Shown here: positions 10,898-18,217 of the stretch, piece by piece
Position numbering within the stretch: the first letter of the stretch is position 1
How the letters are laid out: the number at the start of each line of letters is the position of its first letter
Source: a bacterium
GTDB lineage: Bacteria; Bacteroidota; Bacteroidia; Flavobacteriales_D; Crocinitomicaceae
Direction: 5' to 3'
NCBI GenBank assembly: GCA_024742305.1
Contig: JANSYQ010000004.1
Coordinates: 1 to 64,000, forward strand
DNA length: 64,000 nt
Notes under the pieces: generated by a model
Seen by the model: only the letters and a program-made list of their open reading frames with translations
What the model was told of the DNA's origin: nothing
Databases searched by the model: none
Translations under genes and position numbers: made by a program

Positions 10898-11440
10898 ATG
10901 AAAAATAATATCAAAGTAAATCACAGTGACAAAGGGGTATCGGTCGAAATCGAAACGAGAACTAAATCAAATTTTGGAACAATTTCAGCATTAATCTTCT
11001 CGATAATTTCTTTTTCCCTACCAATCTTATTTTTAATAATTGGTGTAATTTACTTTTCTGATTTAATTGGTGTTGGTTTTATTATTACTCTAACAATATT
11101 TTGGGGAACAGCATTTTACATGGGGAAATTGTATCTGTGGAACAAGTTTGGTGTGGAGCACTATTTAATCAGAGGGAATGACATCATTACATACCAAACC
11201 TATGGAGTATTCAAGAGTAAAGAGATGGTTTCAAAGTTTACTGAATTAGAGTTTGAAGCTCACTTAGTCTACCCCGAAATTAATACAAATGAATACGAAA
11301 TTTTAGAGGAAGATTTGGTGTATTTAGTCACATTGGCTGATGGGGCAATAGTATACAAATCAACTATCCCTATCAGTTATTATGACTACTTAAAATGTTT
11401 GAATAGTAAACCAATTAGAATTCTCCAATCTACACATTGA
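10898..11440 (+). CDS. Small two-TM membrane protein, candidate immunity protein for the RHS tip
   Basis: The 180-residue protein is of no recognised family. I start it at the ATG at 10898, one base after the RHS stop codon; an upstream in-frame ATG at 10727 would lie inside the RHS gene. A short polar N-terminus is followed by two closely spaced hydrophobic segments (about residues 27-50 and 54-75) and a soluble C-terminal domain of about 100 residues. The layout resembles PH-like (bPH2) membrane proteins, but I cannot confirm this. Tight coupling to the variable RHS C-terminus suggests an immunity or export-linked role; this is inference from position alone. The local base composition is more AT-rich than the RHS core, as is common for toxin-tip/immunity cassettes. 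Confidence 0.8.
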   Translation: MKNNIKVNHSDKGVSVEIETRTKSNFGTISALIFSIISFSLPILFLIIGVIYFSDLIGVGFIITLTIFWGTAFYMGKLYLWNKFGVEHYLIRGNDIITYQTYGVFKSKEMVSKFTELEFEAHLVYPEINTNEYEILEEDLVYLVTLADGAIVYKSTIPISYYDYLKCLNSKPIRILQSTH

Positions 11441-11511
11441 GCATACCAATAAAGGGTCTTATGTAAGTTTTTATTGCTACACATTAATAAGATTAATACT
11501 TTTCGAAGACT

Positions 11512-11988
11512 TTGAACGTGCAGTATTTCACTAAAAGAGAATATCAAACTTTGTTGCACTACTTAGAGGGTAAAGACTTAAAAAATACTGCCGAAAACAT
11601 GGAAGTAACCCATGCTACGGTCGAATCTTTCAAAAGGTCAGTCCGCACGAAATTAGGTTGTAAAACTGATTACGCGATACCGGCAGCTGTAATTGCGGAG
11701 TTCGGCTTAGATTTCTATTTGAACATCTTTGCAAGCAAGATGGGCAAGTCCATAGTATTCTCCCAGCTTACTGAAAAGGAAGTTAGAATCATTCAGTTTT
11801 TGATGTACGATTTCACCATGGTGGAATTGGAGTCATTGAAGCCATTTGGCTCATCCATCTCGTATTACTCATTACCAAAATTACTGAATAAGGCACAAGT
11901 TGAAAGTTTTCCGGAACTTGTTGCAGTGCTTCTTCAAGCCAATCGAGTCAAGGTCCCTGTAAGGATTGACCTCGCTCGCTCGGCATAA
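11512..11988 (+). CDS. Protein with two LuxR/GerE-type HTH domains, first of a paralogous pair
   Basis: This is a 158-residue likely DNA-binding protein. Residues 6-65 read as a GerE helix-turn-helix (FTKREYQTLLHYLEG... VTHATVESFKRSVRTKLGCK). A second, weaker GerE-like copy starts at LTEKEVRIIQFLMYD near residue 86. There is no receiver or sensor domain. The start is uncertain: the frame opens with TTG at 11512, with GTG at 11518 as an alternative, and no ATG lies upstream. The next gene (12002) has the same two-domain layout and a similar C-terminal ending (VPVRIDL versus IPVSIGL), so the two look like a tandem duplication. They are 13 bases apart and probably cotranscribed. Target genes are unknown; the RHS module is one possibility. 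Confidence 0.78.
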   Translation: MNVQYFTKREYQTLLHYLEGKDLKNTAENMEVTHATVESFKRSVRTKLGCKTDYAIPAAVIAEFGLDFYLNIFASKMGKSIVFSQLTEKEVRIIQFLMYDFTMVELESLKPFGSSISYYSLPKLLNKAQVESFPELVAVLLQANRVKVPVRIDLARSA

Positions 11989-12001
11989 TTAAATACTGAG
12001 G

Positions 12002-12493
12002 ATGGATTTCGCAATTAGAAATGTAAGCCAGTTTGACTTGAAGCCAAAGGAGTTGGAAATCCTCTATTTATCAATGGAGGGAAGATTTATTCAAGACATT
12101 GCTAACCGCTTGGATATTTCGACATTAGCTGCACTGAATCGTCAAGAAGAACTTATGAAGTCGTGGGGCTGTTCCACATTAATAGGTATGGTAGTTGAAA
12201 GCTTCAACCGTGGACACCTGAACGCCTTCAAGGAATTGCATGAAAAGGTAATTCGTGATCACAGACGAAACATCTATTTAAGTGAAACGGAAAGGCGTTA
12301 TTTACAACTAATGGTTTATGATCTCACAATAGAAGAAATTGCCGAGATTCTTAAAAAGAAGGAGCGACGAATGAAAGAAATTCACGTTGGGATCATTCAC
12401 AAATTTGGAATTAGAAATGATATGCAACTATTGGCAATTGCATTGCAGAATAGACTGATTTCGATTCCGGTTAGTATTGGTTTGATAAAGTAG
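12002..12493 (+). CDS. Protein with two LuxR/GerE-type HTH domains, second of a paralogous pair
   Basis: This 163-residue protein is built like its upstream neighbour. The first HTH-like unit starts at LKPKELEILYLSMEGRFIQ near residue 12. The second starts at LSETERRYLQLMVYDLTIEEIAEIL near residue 92 and continues into a recognition-helix-like KKKERRMKEIHVGIIHKFGI. No sensory domain is present. It begins at an ATG 13 bases after the upstream gene. In family terms, GerE domains usually dimerise; two fused copies in one chain could act as a pseudo-dimer, though that is inference. The gene converges on the minus-strand ATPase gene at 12525, with only 31 bases between them and no clear terminator. 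Confidence 0.8.
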   Translation: MDFAIRNVSQFDLKPKELEILYLSMEGRFIQDIANRLDISTLAALNRQEELMKSWGCSTLIGMVVESFNRGHLNAFKELHEKVIRDHRRNIYLSETERRYLQLMVYDLTIEEIAEILKKKERRMKEIHVGIIHKFGIRNDMQLLAIALQNRLISIPVSIGLIK

Positions 12494-12524
12494 GCTTTCA
12501 AAACCCACGAACCCAATTTGAAGA

Positions 12525-13820
12525 TTATAGCGGCAATTTGTCTGCTTTAATCATTCGATCATTGCTTATGGAATAAATGAAGTTCTCGGTATCGTATCTG
12601 CTTTTCTTCATAACTGCAACTCGCTCCCCATCATCATAAACCTGAATATCAATTGTAGCGGTACTATTGAATAAAATGGATGATCCTCCACGAATTTTAC
12701 CATCTGTCGTTTTTTGAAAAATAATGATGAAGTAGGTGTTCGGAAAATCCTGTCTTAAATCTTCAAAATCTGCTGCTTTTTGAGAAATCTTTGAATAGCT
12801 ATCAATGATTAAGCAATCAAAGTTCTCCGCCTCGGTTCTTACATCTTTGAGTGTGCCTTCTTCAAAAGCCTTGAAGTTGTGATTCCCTTGATGTTTGGCG
12901 GCAAACTCTTTGAATTTTGTAGTAAAACCTGATTCCAAGGTGAAATACCCCACACTCAGCCCAAGATCAAGAAATCCATCGCTAAGAGTGAAGCTAAATG
13001 TTGACTTCCCTGCTCCTGAGTCTCCTGTCAACGCAATAGCACACTTATTGCGCTCTAGTCTGCCAAGGAAATGACCAAGCGCACCGTTTAATCGTAAGGA
13101 GTCAAAATTTAAGCTGGCTATCTCAGAGCCAGTATATGCTCTTGCATCGGAAGTTCTGCTCCTTTTTGTAGCACTTTGTTTTTGGGAAGGAATAATTGGA
13201 AGTCTTTCAATATCAATTTGAATGAGTTCCTGATACTCGGTCTCTAGTTCAGAAATCACAGAATTAGATTTGTCAATTCTTGCCTGAATCTTTTCTTGCT
13301 CTTTCGTCTTGAATTTGAATAGACGCATGGCGGAATGATATACACCCTCCTTGCTCAAACTTTCTTGCTCCATACTCATAAGTTTAATTTGTTCTCGAAA
13401 GTTCTCACGATAGCGTTTCATTAAGTTTAGCTTTTCACCCTTTGAACCAAATTTGAATATGTCAAGATAGACTCCGAATTTGTCTTCATTTTCTCGAAAC
13501 TTAAAAAGAAGGAAATTGTAGAGTTCTTGTTTGTTTAAAAGCAAAGCCTCCTTATACTCCTTGATCTCTTGTTTGAGAAATGTCAAACGCTGATCAACCT
13601 CAATCTGTCTCTGTTCTATCTTTTTTCCTTCCTCATCGAGTTTGACTTTCCAATTGTCTAGAACACTTTTCTCAGACTTTAACAATCTCTCCAGTTCAGC
13701 AATACGCCTTGTTATTTTCTTTCTCCTCTTGTAATGCTTTTGCTTACAGTTCTGATTACAGAATAGGGTGTCCTCACGTTTATCTTGGGCTATTGCTTCC
13801 CCACATTGTTTACAGTTCAT
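12525..13820 (-). CDS. Zinc-ribbon, coiled-coil, RecA/DnaB-like ATPase
   Basis: The protein is 431 residues in three parts. Residues 3-25 form a four-Cys zinc ribbon (C3, C6, C21, C25). Residues 36-205 are charged and heptad-like, predicting a long coiled coil. Residues 235-431 are a RecA-type ATPase core, with Walker A GDSGAGKST (266-274), Walker B CLIID (336-340), and a FQKTTDGKIRGGSS loop like those in DnaB/RadA-type ATPases. It lacks the primase-binding and helicase N-terminal domains of DnaB. The combination suggests a DNA- or nucleoprotein-binding ATPase, possibly from a mobile or defence module; the exact role is unknown. It stands alone on the minus strand, divergent from the 14099 gene across a 278-base gap. 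Confidence 0.82.
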   Translation of the reverse strand: MNCKQCGEAIAQDKREDTLFCNQNCKQKHYKRRKKITRRIAELERLLKSEKSVLDNWKVKLDEEGKKIEQRQIEVDQRLTFLKQEIKEYKEALLLNKQELYNFLLFKFRENEDKFGVYLDIFKFGSKGEKLNLMKRYRENFREQIKLMSMEQESLSKEGVYHSAMRLFKFKTKEQEKIQARIDKSNSVISELETEYQELIQIDIERLPIIPSQKQSATKRSRTSDARAYTGSEIASLNFDSLRLNGALGHFLGRLERNKCAIALTGDSGAGKSTFSFTLSDGFLDLGLSVGYFTLESGFTTKFKEFAAKHQGNHNFKAFEEGTLKDVRTEAENFDCLIIDSYSKISQKAADFEDLRQDFPNTYFIIIFQKTTDGKIRGGSSILFNSTATIDIQVYDDGERVAVMKKSRYDTENFIYSISNDRMIKADKLPL

Positions 13821-14098
13821 AATTTATCCTCTCCTTTACATAATACGTTATTATTGATTGAATTATTTTGTTCGAGTTCTTGGAAAAGCCCATGATTTCT
13901 TAAAAATGTTATTGGTGATCTAATTAGAAATTAGTCTTCGCCTGATGATAATTTAGCTCTAAAAGACAGACATTTGAACAGTTAGAATAAATAGTTTCAA
14001 TTATTAACACAAATTAGGTAGTAGCGAATCAAATCGAATAGATTTTCAGTGAGGTAAAGAATCTAATAGGTTAAGATTTATACTACTTTTAATTAATA

Positions 14099-14692
14099 AT
14101 GGATGCATACGATCGAAATACAAATCTTGAGATTATCCGACAGTTGAGAAACTTGGAAAAAGATTCTTTGGATTCTTTTATCGATAACGTGTTGCTGCCA
14201 CTCAAAGAGAAGAACCCTAGTTTTTTAAAAACACTATACAAGGACATAATGTTTACTCTGAATGGTTTGGATGAGGAAGGAGACAACGATTTAGTAATTG
14301 AGGATGGTCATTTAGTTATAGAAAATGGTAGTCTAAAATTGTCCGGCTACCAAACTAGACTTCATGACATAGTGAGGTGGTTGCACATTGAAACCTTGTC
14401 TGAAAATTTTGAAAGATATAACGACATGGAAAAGATTCTCTCACATATAGAGCGATTTCAAAAAGAGCTCAGAGAAGTGGATCATTACACGCCTGAATAT
14501 AAAAAGGAGCTGGAGAAAATCAAGTCTAGTTTGAAAAGAGAGAGGAGAAACAACTATGAAAACGAGAAATACTGGTTTAAAGATGATCTAACTTCCAAAT
14601 TACAGGAAGTTCTTGTTCTCAAACCAAACATCGGTGGTGTCGGAGTTGATATTAAATCATTGATAAGATTAATTAGAACAAGGAAAAGATAG
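14099..14692 (+). CDS. Hypothetical charged helical protein, first gene of a two-gene unit with a HEPN-like protein
   Basis: This 197-residue protein has no family I recognise. It has no signal peptide or membrane segment, so it is probably cytosolic. A helical N-terminus is followed by an unusual acidic stretch with two similar phrases (VIEDGHLVIENGSLKLSG) and then a long Lys/Glu-rich helical region (about residues 100-165). The stop codon is five bases before the next gene, which implies cotranscription and perhaps a joint function. Base composition is AT-rich compared with the core genes, like the rest of this block. It could be a partner or antitoxin-like regulator of the downstream protein; only position supports that. 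Confidence 0.75.
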   Translation: MDAYDRNTNLEIIRQLRNLEKDSLDSFIDNVLLPLKEKNPSFLKTLYKDIMFTLNGLDEEGDNDLVIEDGHLVIENGSLKLSGYQTRLHDIVRWLHIETLSENFERYNDMEKILSHIERFQKELREVDHYTPEYKKELEKIKSSLKRERRNNYENEKYWFKDDLTSKLQEVLVLKPNIGGVGVDIKSLIRLIRTRKR

Positions 14693-14697
14693 AAAAA

Positions 14698-16077
14698 ATG
14701 AGTGACTTTCACTGCTTAGAAATAGAGTTTCCAGAGGTGGATTTCTTTGGAAAGAAAGATTCGAAAGAAACCTTTCACGCTCATCTTTACGCAAATAAAG
14801 AGGAAATAGAATTAAGGTTGTTTTTTAACGAGGAATCCGACTTTAGGCACGCTTTCACGACGTGGTGCGGAAGTGTTGATTGGAACAAATTTGGCTCTTA
14901 TTTAACGGTTAATCTTTCAAAAAATGAGACTAACGACCGTCTGCGAAAAATTGATTTATCAGAATCGAATTTACTTGGTACATCTAGCGGTTCAAACTTT
15001 TACCAGAACGGGAAAAAGTATATTGTCTTAAAAATAGACTTCGTAAAATTTTACTGGAATCCAGTTGACGGAGAAACAAATACAGCTGAATTCTATCTGG
15101 ACGATAAAGGTTTTCGAGTGGTCGAGCAATTCTATTCTTTTCTATCACCGAATGACTGGTATAAAAATGATGGCAATTTTAGCATTGGACGAATGAACGA
15201 TTCACAATTGTACTACGATCTCGGAAACTCTCAATTTCGCCCTGAATTCAATCTAGTTTCCAATGACGGTAAGGAAAACAGAGTCGCAACTATAACGAAA
15301 GAACCAAAAATCCAGTTTCGTTATACGAGCGATATTTCAGAAGGTGAAACATTACTGTATGGAGGTATAGTTCTAATGTTAGCTTCTTTCTATCATCACC
15401 TCGAAATTGATTATGTTCTGCGCAGAATACATTTGCCAGAGCATACAATCACCATAAAGAAACTGGAACAAAAAAATTTTGTTGATAGGAACGGCAATTT
15501 GTGGGGGTTCGGTTTGAATTGGGACTTCAATAAGTTTTTACAATCAAACTGGCAGGAACAGACGCTGAAAAATTTTGAATTGCTTTCGAAAGCAATCAAA
15601 TTATTTAATCAATCACACATTGTCGATGACTATTCAACTTTCTTGATTCGTTACAACATTATTGAAATCTGTGATAAGCAAAAAAGAGAGAACGAAAAGT
15701 TCACCTCCGTTTTAGACGAAAAACAAACTAAAGCGAAACAGAATGAAGCGTTGAATGCACTATTGGAAACAATCTCTCATAAAGATCAAGAGGCGTTTAA
15801 AAAGCGCTGGAATGATATACAGGTACTACTAAAAAACAAGCCAATGCAAAATCAATTGGCTTCGTTCCTAAAAGATCAAAATATAGACCCAACTTCACTG
15901 CCAATAGAGTTAAAAGCGCTGAAAGAACTCAGAAACAATATAATCCATGGAAGTATAGAAAAAGTAAATACCGATGAATTAAGAAAGGCGAACATCCTTC
16001 TATATAGAATCAGCGGAATTCTCATTCTTAACTTAATGGGAATCAGCGATTGGAGTTTAAATACCGAGCTAAGTTGA
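14698..16077 (+). CDS. Large protein with C-terminal HEPN-like RNase motif (ApeA-like layout)
   Basis: The 459-residue protein has an N-terminal beta-rich domain (about residues 1-230) with no family I can name and a helical C-terminal domain. Near the end, ALKELRNNIIHG contains R412-x4-H417, the Rx4-6H signature of HEPN ribonucleases, followed by a hydrophobic helix. A large N-terminal domain plus a C-terminal HEPN resembles ApeA-type anti-phage proteins, which cut RNA when a phage is sensed; that family link is inferred from the motif and size, not proven. It sits five bases after the 197-residue gene. No membrane segments are obvious. It may also be a non-defence HEPN protein. Confidence 0.8.
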   Translation: MSDFHCLEIEFPEVDFFGKKDSKETFHAHLYANKEEIELRLFFNEESDFRHAFTTWCGSVDWNKFGSYLTVNLSKNETNDRLRKIDLSESNLLGTSSGSNFYQNGKKYIVLKIDFVKFYWNPVDGETNTAEFYLDDKGFRVVEQFYSFLSPNDWYKNDGNFSIGRMNDSQLYYDLGNSQFRPEFNLVSNDGKENRVATITKEPKIQFRYTSDISEGETLLYGGIVLMLASFYHHLEIDYVLRRIHLPEHTITIKKLEQKNFVDRNGNLWGFGLNWDFNKFLQSNWQEQTLKNFELLSKAIKLFNQSHIVDDYSTFLIRYNIIEICDKQKRENEKFTSVLDEKQTKAKQNEALNALLETISHKDQEAFKKRWNDIQVLLKNKPMQNQLASFLKDQNIDPTSLPIELKALKELRNNIIHGSIEKVNTDELRKANILLYRISGILILNLMGISDWSLNTELS

Positions 16078-16112
16078 GTAAGGATTGTTTGTGATATAAA
16101 AAATCATGACGT

Positions 16113-16421
16113 ATGAAAGAAATTTACGAGAGAATTACGGAAGCTGCACGAAGAAGTGCTAAGGAACGAGGTACGTTTGTAATTCCTTTGATAGAAGGTT
16201 ACGAAAAAATAGAATTGGATTATTCAACTGGAGGAGCGACACTGTATGGTAAAAGAACTCAAATCATTCAAGACAATGAGGAGATTAATATAACCTTTGA
16301 GTGTAAGGATAAGTGCAAAACTTTTCAGGTAAAACCCGACCTAAACATCATTAATATTGTTTGGACAAAAAACGGCGAGATAATAGAAAGGTTTTCTGAT
16401 TCTTGGGAGGACAAGATGTAA
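16113..16421 (+). CDS. Small hypothetical protein
   Basis: This 102-residue protein has an N-terminal amphipathic helix (MKEIYERITEAARRSAKERG) followed by a beta-rich domain with two Cys close together (CKDKCK). No family is recognised. It begins 35 bases after the HEPN-like gene on the same strand, so it may belong to that transcription unit. No signal peptide or membrane segment is seen. It could be a small regulator or immunity factor, but nothing in the sequence proves this. Confidence 0.65.
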   Translation: MKEIYERITEAARRSAKERGTFVIPLIEGYEKIELDYSTGGATLYGKRTQIIQDNEEINITFECKDKCKTFQVKPDLNIINIVWTKNGEIIERFSDSWEDKM

Positions 16422-16519
16422 AATTGTCTTCTTTCCGAATAGGTCTACAGGCAAGTTCTCGAATGATAATTTGAGTAACAAAAGCAGTATTATTTATTTC
16501 AACTACTAACTCGAAAATA

Positions 16520-17638
16520 TTGGAAAACCAGCAAGTAAATCCAGAACAACTTTCACGCTTCAAATCAATGTTTGAACACAAAAAATGCTTTTATCCTGGT
16601 TGTGAATCGAAAGCAATAATCAAGGCTCACAGTATCCAAGAAAATCGGCATTTAAATTATTTGGCAGATCAAGTAAAAGGACAGAATGAAGTCTATTATT
16701 TGGATGACAACATTGTATTTGATAGAGACGCGAATGGTGCGATTAGTAAGCAGCGAACTCAAAGAATACTGCATCATAGAGGCATAAAAGCTGCATCTAC
16801 TTTTGGTGGGTTCTGTCAAGAACATGACAAAATATTTAAACCGACCATTGAAGATGTTGAATTCAAAGGTGATCTTGAGCAATTGTTTTTTTACACTTAC
16901 AGATGTTATGCTTACTACCTACACAAGAAGTATGAAAGCTATGTTGGACTTAAAAGTGCAGTGAATGAAGCTAGGAATGAAATTAAAGGCACAACCGAAA
17001 TACCAGACTTTTCAAATCTAAAAAGTCATGGTAAAATTGGTTTAGAGTTGAATAATATCCTTAAAGGTTTGGAGAACACTTTGAAAGGTGTTGATGGTTT
17101 GTTCAACGTGTTCATTGAAAAGTCGGAAACTGAGTTATTCGGATTGAAATTGAAGAAGGATAGATTTGATGAGGTAGTTGAGAAAAAAAAGTACTCCGAA
17201 TTTAGATATGCGATACATTCTTTCGATGGTGTAATTCCAGTAGCTGCATCAAGTGTTGTTCACTATATTGATGAATTTCATCAACCAAGTTCCGATAACG
17301 TAGTGTATCCTGCTGAAATAGCGATCACAGTATTTCCTTCACCTGAAAAAAATCAAACCCACATTATTCTTGGTGGATTCGAGGATAACCCAAACTTTGG
17401 TTTGGTGTTTCATAAATTCAATGCTCTGTCAAATTCTAAACGTGAGAAATTCGTTTCAGACCTACTGATACACAGAGGTAGTAATATCTTCATATCTCCG
17501 AGAATGTACAATAAGTTTTCTGATAGCAATAGGTCTGAACTAATTGATCAAAGAGCAAGCAGTTCACAATATGTTGTTGGACTACCTGAAATTAAATTAA
17601 ACCTCTTTGAGTTAATTTATGCTGATAAGTCAGATTGA
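16520..17638 (+). CDS. Cys/His-cluster (HNH-like) protein of unknown function
   Basis: The 372-residue protein carries a likely zinc site: C23-x4-C28, then KAHSIQ with H37, and later GFCQEHD with C99 and H102. This spacing and the AHSIQ and ASTFGGFCQEHDKIF phrases recall a family of uncharacterised HNH-like proteins found in accessory regions, sometimes near defence genes; I cannot name a Pfam family with confidence. The remainder (about 110-372) has a helical middle and a beta-rich C-terminal part without known motifs. The frame opens with TTG at 16520; an ATG at 16568 (residue 17) is a good alternative that keeps the Cys cluster intact. It is 98 bases after the small gene and ends the AT-rich accessory block. 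Confidence 0.78.
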   Translation: MENQQVNPEQLSRFKSMFEHKKCFYPGCESKAIIKAHSIQENRHLNYLADQVKGQNEVYYLDDNIVFDRDANGAISKQRTQRILHHRGIKAASTFGGFCQEHDKIFKPTIEDVEFKGDLEQLFFYTYRCYAYYLHKKYESYVGLKSAVNEARNEIKGTTEIPDFSNLKSHGKIGLELNNILKGLENTLKGVDGLFNVFIEKSETELFGLKLKKDRFDEVVEKKKYSEFRYAIHSFDGVIPVAASSVVHYIDEFHQPSSDNVVYPAEIAITVFPSPEKNQTHIILGGFEDNPNFGLVFHKFNALSNSKREKFVSDLLIHRGSNIFISPRMYNKFSDSNRSELIDQRASSSQYVVGLPEIKLNLFELIYADKSD

Positions 17639-17728
17639 TCTTCCTTTTTAGAGTTGAGTTGTAGCTCTGTGTATAGTGCATTCAACCGCTCCAATTCCTC
17701 AATCACAGAGTTCGATAACAGTCCCCTT

Positions 17729-17852
17729 CTCTCCGCCAAATAAAAGGACAGCCGAAAGGTTGTCCTTTTTTTGTTTGCGGAGATGGGATGAGAACCTAGG
17801 TTCGAAACGGAGCTGTGCCTTCGCGTAGCTTCAGCGAAGCAAGGCGAAGTGG
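17729..17852. repeat. Structured repeat, copy 1 (hairpin plus CTTCGC palindrome)
   Basis: Copy 1 of a direct repeat. It opens with ctctccgcca, contains a hairpin and poly-T (17743-17772), closes with tttgcggagat, and continues into cttcgcg...cgaagcaaggcgaag. The outer ctccgc and gcggag also pair, so the hairpin is nested. The opening ctctccgcca looks like the 3' end of a tRNA-Ser with encoded CCA, but the rest of a tRNA is missing. Confidence 0.8.
17743..17772. terminator. Rho-independent terminator-like hairpin with GAAA loop, copy 1
   Basis: The stem aaaggaca-gcc pairs with ggt-tgtccttt around a GAAA tetraloop, followed by a T run. It lies about 105 bases after the stop of the 16520 gene. 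An A run on the left side means it could act on both strands. Confidence 0.7.
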
Positions 17853-17967
17853 AGTTCATCGACCTGCAGCGTAGCGGAACGGGTCGATAATCCCTCGACT
17901 ATTGTCAAATTAGGATTTGACTAGTCTCAGTCTTCGACTCATTTTAGGCAAATGAGCCTCTTCTCTC

Positions 17968-18091
17968 TCTCCGCCAAATAAAAGGATAACCGAAAGGTTG
18001 TCCTTTTTTTGTTTGCGGAGATGGGATGAGAACCATGATTCGAGCTGTAGCTATGCCTTCGCGAAGCTTCAACGAACCAAGGCGAGGCGGA
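17968..18091. repeat. Structured repeat, copy 2
   Basis: This is a direct copy of the element at 17729, offset by 239 bases. The hairpin core is nearly identical (one change in each outer arm region), while the distal palindrome part has diverged. The conservation of the hairpin over the flanks suggests recent duplication or a constraint on the hairpin. Confidence 0.8.
17982..18012. terminator. Rho-independent terminator-like hairpin with GAAA loop, copy 2
   Basis: The stem aaaggataacc pairs with ggttgtccttt around GAAA, with one weaker pair than copy 1, followed by seven T. It may insulate the toxin-like gene at 18218 from upstream transcription. Confidence 0.65.
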
Positions 18092-18217
18092 GCCCCATCA
18101 AACCAAAATCCCCTTACCCTCAGACCGTGACTTTGCAAATGTTACTATCTCTAACCCAAATTCCTTATATTACATCCCAGTTAACCATGGTGTATATCAA
18201 CAATTTCACTGAATTTA

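Larger units (their letters stand above)
17639..18217. other. Gene-free stretch holding a duplicated structured repeat
   Basis: No convincing gene lies in these 579 bases. The stretch holds two copies of a roughly 124-base repeat, each with a strong GNRA-loop terminator hairpin, followed by CTTCGC-type palindromes. Open frames here are fragments through the repeats. Confidence 0.7.

Noticed and set aside
17700-17740. Possible tRNA-Ser gene before the repeat hairpin
   Set aside because: Only the last ten bases look like a tRNA-Ser 3' end. No acceptor partner, D-arm or anticodon arm could be placed upstream.
17617-17859. Minus-strand open frame of 80 residues across the first structured repeat
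   Set aside because: It runs through the palindromic repeat and terminator hairpin, has no family, and overlaps the end of a well-supported gene.
17944-18138. Minus-strand open frame of 64 residues across the second repeat copy
   Set aside because: It shares its frame sequence with the repeat, so the similarity to the first frame is due to duplication and not to coding.
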